A stretch of 24,823 nucleotides of DNA from Armatimonadota bacterium (GTDB lineage Bacteria; Armatimonadota; UBA5829). Below the pieces are notes generated by a model. It saw nothing but the letters and a program-made list of their open reading frames with translations, was not told the origin of the DNA and did not search any database. The stretch covers positions 1 to 24,823 of the forward strand of contig JAMCYN010000053.1 in NCBI GenBank assembly GCA_023474015.1. Reading direction: 5' to 3'. The translations under genes were made by a program, and so were the position numbers. Of this stretch, positions 22,240 to 24,823 are shown one piece after another. Numbering within the stretch: the stretch's first letter is position 1; the number at the start of each line of letters is the position of its first letter.

Positions 22240-23055
22240 CTAAAGCGTGATTTCCTGCGGCACCATCGCGATTGTGACGCCCACGAGCTTGCGATTCAGG
22301 AACGTAAACAGCGCGCGGTTCTTGTTTACGTAGCTCACCCGCAGGAACCGTCCAACATATTTCTGGGACTCGGGATAGCCGCACACCCACAGCACCAGCT
22401 TATACGTGTCGCCTAGCTGGAGGCCGGTGCGGGTGCGGGAGCCGCCGTAGGGACCGGTGCCGCCGACGGTGATCTGCGTAATCAGGCCGTCAGTGATGAT
22501 AAACTCAAGAGTGATACCGCCCGGCAGGTCATAGGTCCACGTGACCTCTTCCTGCGTGAGGGTGGTCGCCGCGCCTCCGCCTGTCGGGCCGGGAACGGGA
22601 GCCGCTCCACCCGGTGCCGGGAATCCGGGCATAGGCGGCATCATCGGCATGGGCATCGGGCCTTGCAGTCCCGCCATACTCGCGGCTTGGTTGAGGCCGG
22701 GCATGACTGACGCATATGGACTGCCTCCGGAGGGCATGTAAGCAGGGCCGGACTGCTCCGTCGCGGCGCCCTCTTGCTGGCTCGTCCCGACGGTAATCCG
22801 GCTCGGGTTGCCCCAACGGGCCAGAATCTCCCTGGCTTCGCGGCCCAATCTGATTCCCGCGAGGGTGTCCTCGGGCACGCCGGACTTGAAGAAGCTTCGT
22901 CCTGACGTTAGCAGCGAACCCTTTATAATCTTCGCGGGTACATACACCTTGGACCGGCGCGGGCCGCTCTTGGCGGCAAGCGCAGTGCCGGATAGCATCG
23001 TTAATAAAAGAACGGCCGCCGTCAAGACAACCGACGCCCTGCGAAGCAAGAACAT
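22240..23055 (-). CDS. Secreted protein of unknown function with tandem BamE/SmpA-like repeats
   Basis: This is a 271-residue exported protein I do not recognise. The ATG at 23055 is chosen because AAGGAG lies nine bases upstream and it begins a signal peptide (MFLLRRASVVLTAAVLLLTM, cleaved after ALA near residue 28). Residues about 58-85 contain AGIRLGREAREILARWGNPS, which resembles the opening of BamE/SmpA-type domains (a lG-x-x-xEV-x-x-x-wG-x-P pattern). A Gly/Pro/Met-rich low-complexity linker follows (about 100-165, with MPMPMMPPMPGFPAPGG). Then comes TWTYDLPGGITLEFIITDGL. A second repeat begins RTGLQLGDTYKLVLWVCGYP and ends with LFTFLNRKLVGVTI. Two tandem copies of one fold joined by a flexible linker is the likely layout. 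It may act in the cell envelope. Confidence 0.65.
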   Translation of the reverse strand: MFLLRRASVVLTAAVLLLTMLSGTALAAKSGPRRSKVYVPAKIIKGSLLTSGRSFFKSGVPEDTLAGIRLGREAREILARWGNPSRITVGTSQQEGAATEQSGPAYMPSGGSPYASVMPGLNQAASMAGLQGPMPMPMMPPMPGFPAPGGAAPVPGPTGGGAATTLTQEEVTWTYDLPGGITLEFIITDGLITQITVGGTGPYGGSRTRTGLQLGDTYKLVLWVCGYPESQKYVGRFLRVSYVNKNRALFTFLNRKLVGVTIAMVPQEITL

Positions 23056-23173
23056 ATGACTGAACTCCTTGGGAAAAGAAATCAACCCAATAGAACTTAT
23101 ATTCCGGTTGCCCGTTATCCTGCCTCTACGTGTCATTTTTTCACTCTCCATAATCTTGCGTTCGCGTCACGTT
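23056..23173. other. Upstream region of the unknown secreted protein
   Basis: It contains the AAGGAG ribosome-binding site of the gene starting at 23055. I see no promoter that meets both -35 and -10 expectations on the minus strand; TATAAG near 23100 is the only hint. An in-frame extension of the coding region runs through this stretch to 23151 but lacks start signals. Confidence 0.35.
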
Positions 23174-23358
23174 GGTGTAGGTGTTAAGCATTTGCCCCTG
23201 GGTTTGATACCGGCTCTCAAGCTTCAACTCAAATGCTTAACCCTAACGTCGGGACGAAGCATTTGCGGCTACGATTACAGGCCAGATCAAATGCCGAAGC
23301 AAGCACCTGAACTTTAGGCACGATCATAAACGTGGGCAAATGCTGTCGCCCCTACACC
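23174..23358. repeat. MITE-like element with terminal inverted repeats
   Basis: The left end GGTGTAGG (23174-23181), five bases, then AGCATTTGCCC (23187-23197) is mirrored at the right end by GGGCAAATGCT (23334-23344), six bases, then CCTACACC (23351-23358). Inside are two nested hairpins: GTTAAGCATTTG (23183-23194) with CAAATGCTTAAC (23230-23241), and GCATTTG (23259-23265) with CAAATGC (23288-23294). No coding capacity is seen. The element fills the gap between two minus-strand genes. Confidence 0.75.
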
Positions 23359-23388
23359 CAGCATGCCCTTTATTGCTCCCAGGCTGTT

Positions 23389-24823
23389 TCAACTTCTCGG
23401 CATCTGCGAAAGCGTCACGAACTCGTAGCCCTTCGCTCTCAGCGTGTCTATGATGCCGGGCAGCGCCCTGAGCGTGACCCCCTCCAGGTTGTGCATCAAT
23501 ACCACCCCGCCCGGCTTCGCGGAGTTTACCACGTGGTTGACCATCTTCTCCCGCGTAGTCCCCTCGACCTTCGAGCAGTTCGCGGTCCAGTAGACGCAGG
23601 TTATGCCGAACTTCTTCACTATCGCCGGCAGCTTCGACCCGGCGTGCGCCCCCGGCGGCCTCAAGAAACTCATGCCGCGCCCCGTCAGCGACCGCACAAG
23701 CGCGACCGTCGAGAAGATTTCCTGGCCGATCTCACGGTCAGTCAGATACTCCATATCCCGATGATAATATGAATGGTTCGCGATCTCGTGGCCGCCGGCG
23801 ACTATCTTCTTAAACACATCCGGATATGCGCGGACCTGCTTTCCGACCACGAAGAACGTCGCCTTCACGCTTTTTCGGCTCAGTACCGACAGAAGTTCGG
23901 CGGTGTTCGGCTTCGGGCCGTCGTCGAATGTTAGGGCGATCACTTTCCTGCTCGTATTGAACCCGTAGACCTTCGGCTGGGCTCCTCGCGAGCCATACAG
24001 CCCGGCGAGGCGGTCGGCGGCGTCCAGATATCCCGGGTTTGCCGCCATCACGCGCTCCAGCGCCGCAATTGCACCCTGGGTGTCCTTGGTTTCGAGGGCG
24101 CACATCGCGAGATTATAGTTTATCGCCGCAAGCGACGGCTTGAGCTCCAGCGACTTCGAGAGCCGCTTCCACAGCCTGTCCGCTTCCTCGCTCTTGACGC
24201 GCGCCGATGGAATTGCGCGCCCCTCGTTCTTGACGATCACCTGGGCGGTTTTTTCGGTAATCGAAATTCCCGATCTGTCGGTCCCCTGAATCTTGACCGT
24301 ATGCGGGCCGTTCGCGACCTCGGTCGTCAGCCACGCATACTGGAATGGCGGTTTGTTGGTGATACCGACCAGCTTGTCGTCCACAAAAAAGAGGACAAGG
24401 TTCACGCTCTTCGCGCGGCTCAGGTCGGCTTTCAAATGCACTGTTCCGCCGACTACCCGTAGCTTCGAGTTCTTCTGGGCGGGTGTCCTCCAAGACTTGC
24501 CCAAGGCGGCCCCGGTAAGGACTATCGGCGCGCTCCGCAGGAACGATATGGCACACCCGGCGCGCTCGCGAAAGTCCGGCGTGCTATAAAGGTCGAGCAG
24601 GCTCTTCCAGATGGCCTCGGCTTCGGCGTGCTTCCTCCGGCTCATCAGGACAACGGCGTTCATGGCGGACTGCAAATTGCCGCCGTCCAGCCGGGCATAC
24701 TTGCCGATTTGTATCCCTTTGCAGTACTCTATCGGCCCACGCGCGTCAATGCCGGAGTCGGCCTGCGCGGCTGTCGAGAATGCCGCAATGGCCGCATCGA
24801 GTTTACGCTGGTCGCCCCCAGTA
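23389..24823 (-). CDS. Polysaccharide deacetylase (NodB/CE4) with TPR and Ig-like modules, 5' end outside the window
   Basis: The frame is open to the window edge, giving 477 visible residues; the true start lies beyond 24823. Numbering from the first visible residue, about 1-95 are TPR-like helices (AAIAAFSTAAQ and AEAEAIWKSLLDL). About 121-199 form an Ig-like domain (FFVDDKLVGI, PPFQYAW, NGPHTVKIQGTD). About 214-275 are another TPR pair. The C-terminal CE4 domain follows with motif 1 TFDDGP (D300, D301), motif 2 HEIANHSYYHRD, motif 3 RPPGAHAG and motif 5 VVLMHN. These residues bind the metal and catalyse N- or O-deacetylation of peptidoglycan or exopolysaccharide. Motif 4 (VYWTANCSK) lacks the usual aspartate. 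Its closeness to an exopolysaccharide locus hints at glycan modification, but housekeeping genes lie between. Confidence 0.88.
   Translation of the reverse strand, partial: TGGDQRKLDAAIAAFSTAAQADSGIDARGPIEYCKGIQIGKYARLDGGNLQSAMNAVVLMSRRKHAEAEAIWKSLLDLYSTPDFRERAGCAISFLRSAPIVLTGAALGKSWRTPAQKNSKLRVVGGTVHLKADLSRAKSVNLVLFFVDDKLVGITNKPPFQYAWLTTEVANGPHTVKIQGTDRSGISITEKTAQVIVKNEGRAIPSARVKSEEADRLWKRLSKSLELKPSLAAINYNLAMCALETKDTQGAIAALERVMAANPGYLDAADRLAGLYGSRGAQPKVYGFNTSRKVIALTFDDGPKPNTAELLSVLSRKSVKATFFVVGKQVRAYPDVFKKIVAGGHEIANHSYYHRDMEYLTDREIGQEIFSTVALVRSLTGRGMSFLRPPGAHAGSKLPAIVKKFGITCVYWTANCSKVEGTTREKMVNHVVNSAKPGGVVLMHNLEGVTLRALPGIIDTLRAKGYEFVTLSQMPRS

Noticed and set aside
24673..24675. TTG at 24675 as the start of the deacetylase gene
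   Set aside because: The frame stays open with TPR-like sequence to the window edge, and no ribosome-binding site precedes this codon.

Overview
The window looks like a diderm, moderately GC-rich bacterium, most plausibly an uncultured Armatimonadota-type lineage (inference). PEP-CTERM proteins, an exosortase, an SLBB export protein and a lipoprotein imply an outer membrane. The primary sigma factor is short and lacks the large insert seen in proteobacterial RpoD. Dockerin-bearing proteins beside an exosortase are common in Armatimonadota and in planctomycete-type bacteria, and nothing here fixes the phylum.

Left part, + strand (1-10614): a large secreted glycoside-hydrolase-like protein (268-3405) is followed by a surface-glycosylation and protein-sorting cluster. 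The cluster holds a GT39-like membrane glycosyltransferase, an exosortase, an overlapping EpsI-family protein, two soluble glycosyltransferases of the type found with exosortase systems, and a second large GT39-like membrane protein joined by an ATGA overlap.

Middle, - strand (10701-13980): two 229-residue PEP-CTERM proteins, which are the probable exosortase substrates, and a three-SLBB polysaccharide export protein. Each has a recognisable sigma-70-type promoter and two have good intrinsic terminators. Exosortase, substrates, export protein and glycosyltransferases together form an almost complete PEP-CTERM/exopolysaccharide locus.

Right of that, + strand (14312-18995): two modular secreted proteins with dockerin repeats share a recurring ~90-residue beta-sandwich module and a PKD/Ig-like module. 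They are followed by a lipoprotein with a cohesin-like domain. This looks like a small putative cohesin-dockerin surface-assembly set beside the exosortase locus.

Right end, - strand (19093-24823): housekeeping dnaG then rpoD, a secreted protein of unknown function with two BamE/SmpA-like repeats, and a polysaccharide deacetylase with TPR and Ig-like modules that runs off the window.

The most unusual layer is the intergenic DNA. Three composite repeats (3417-3524, 7534-7634, 18331-18449) each join a tandem GGGAACA-type heptamer array to two palindromes, all in the same orientation. One copy supplies the stop codon of a glycosyltransferase gene, and one shows a paired base change that preserves a palindrome. 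Further heptamer-based elements lie at the 3' end of rpoD (19064-19091) and, as a ~135-base hairpin, upstream of dnaG (22094-22228). A separate ~185-base MITE-like element with terminal inverted repeats lies at 23174-23358.
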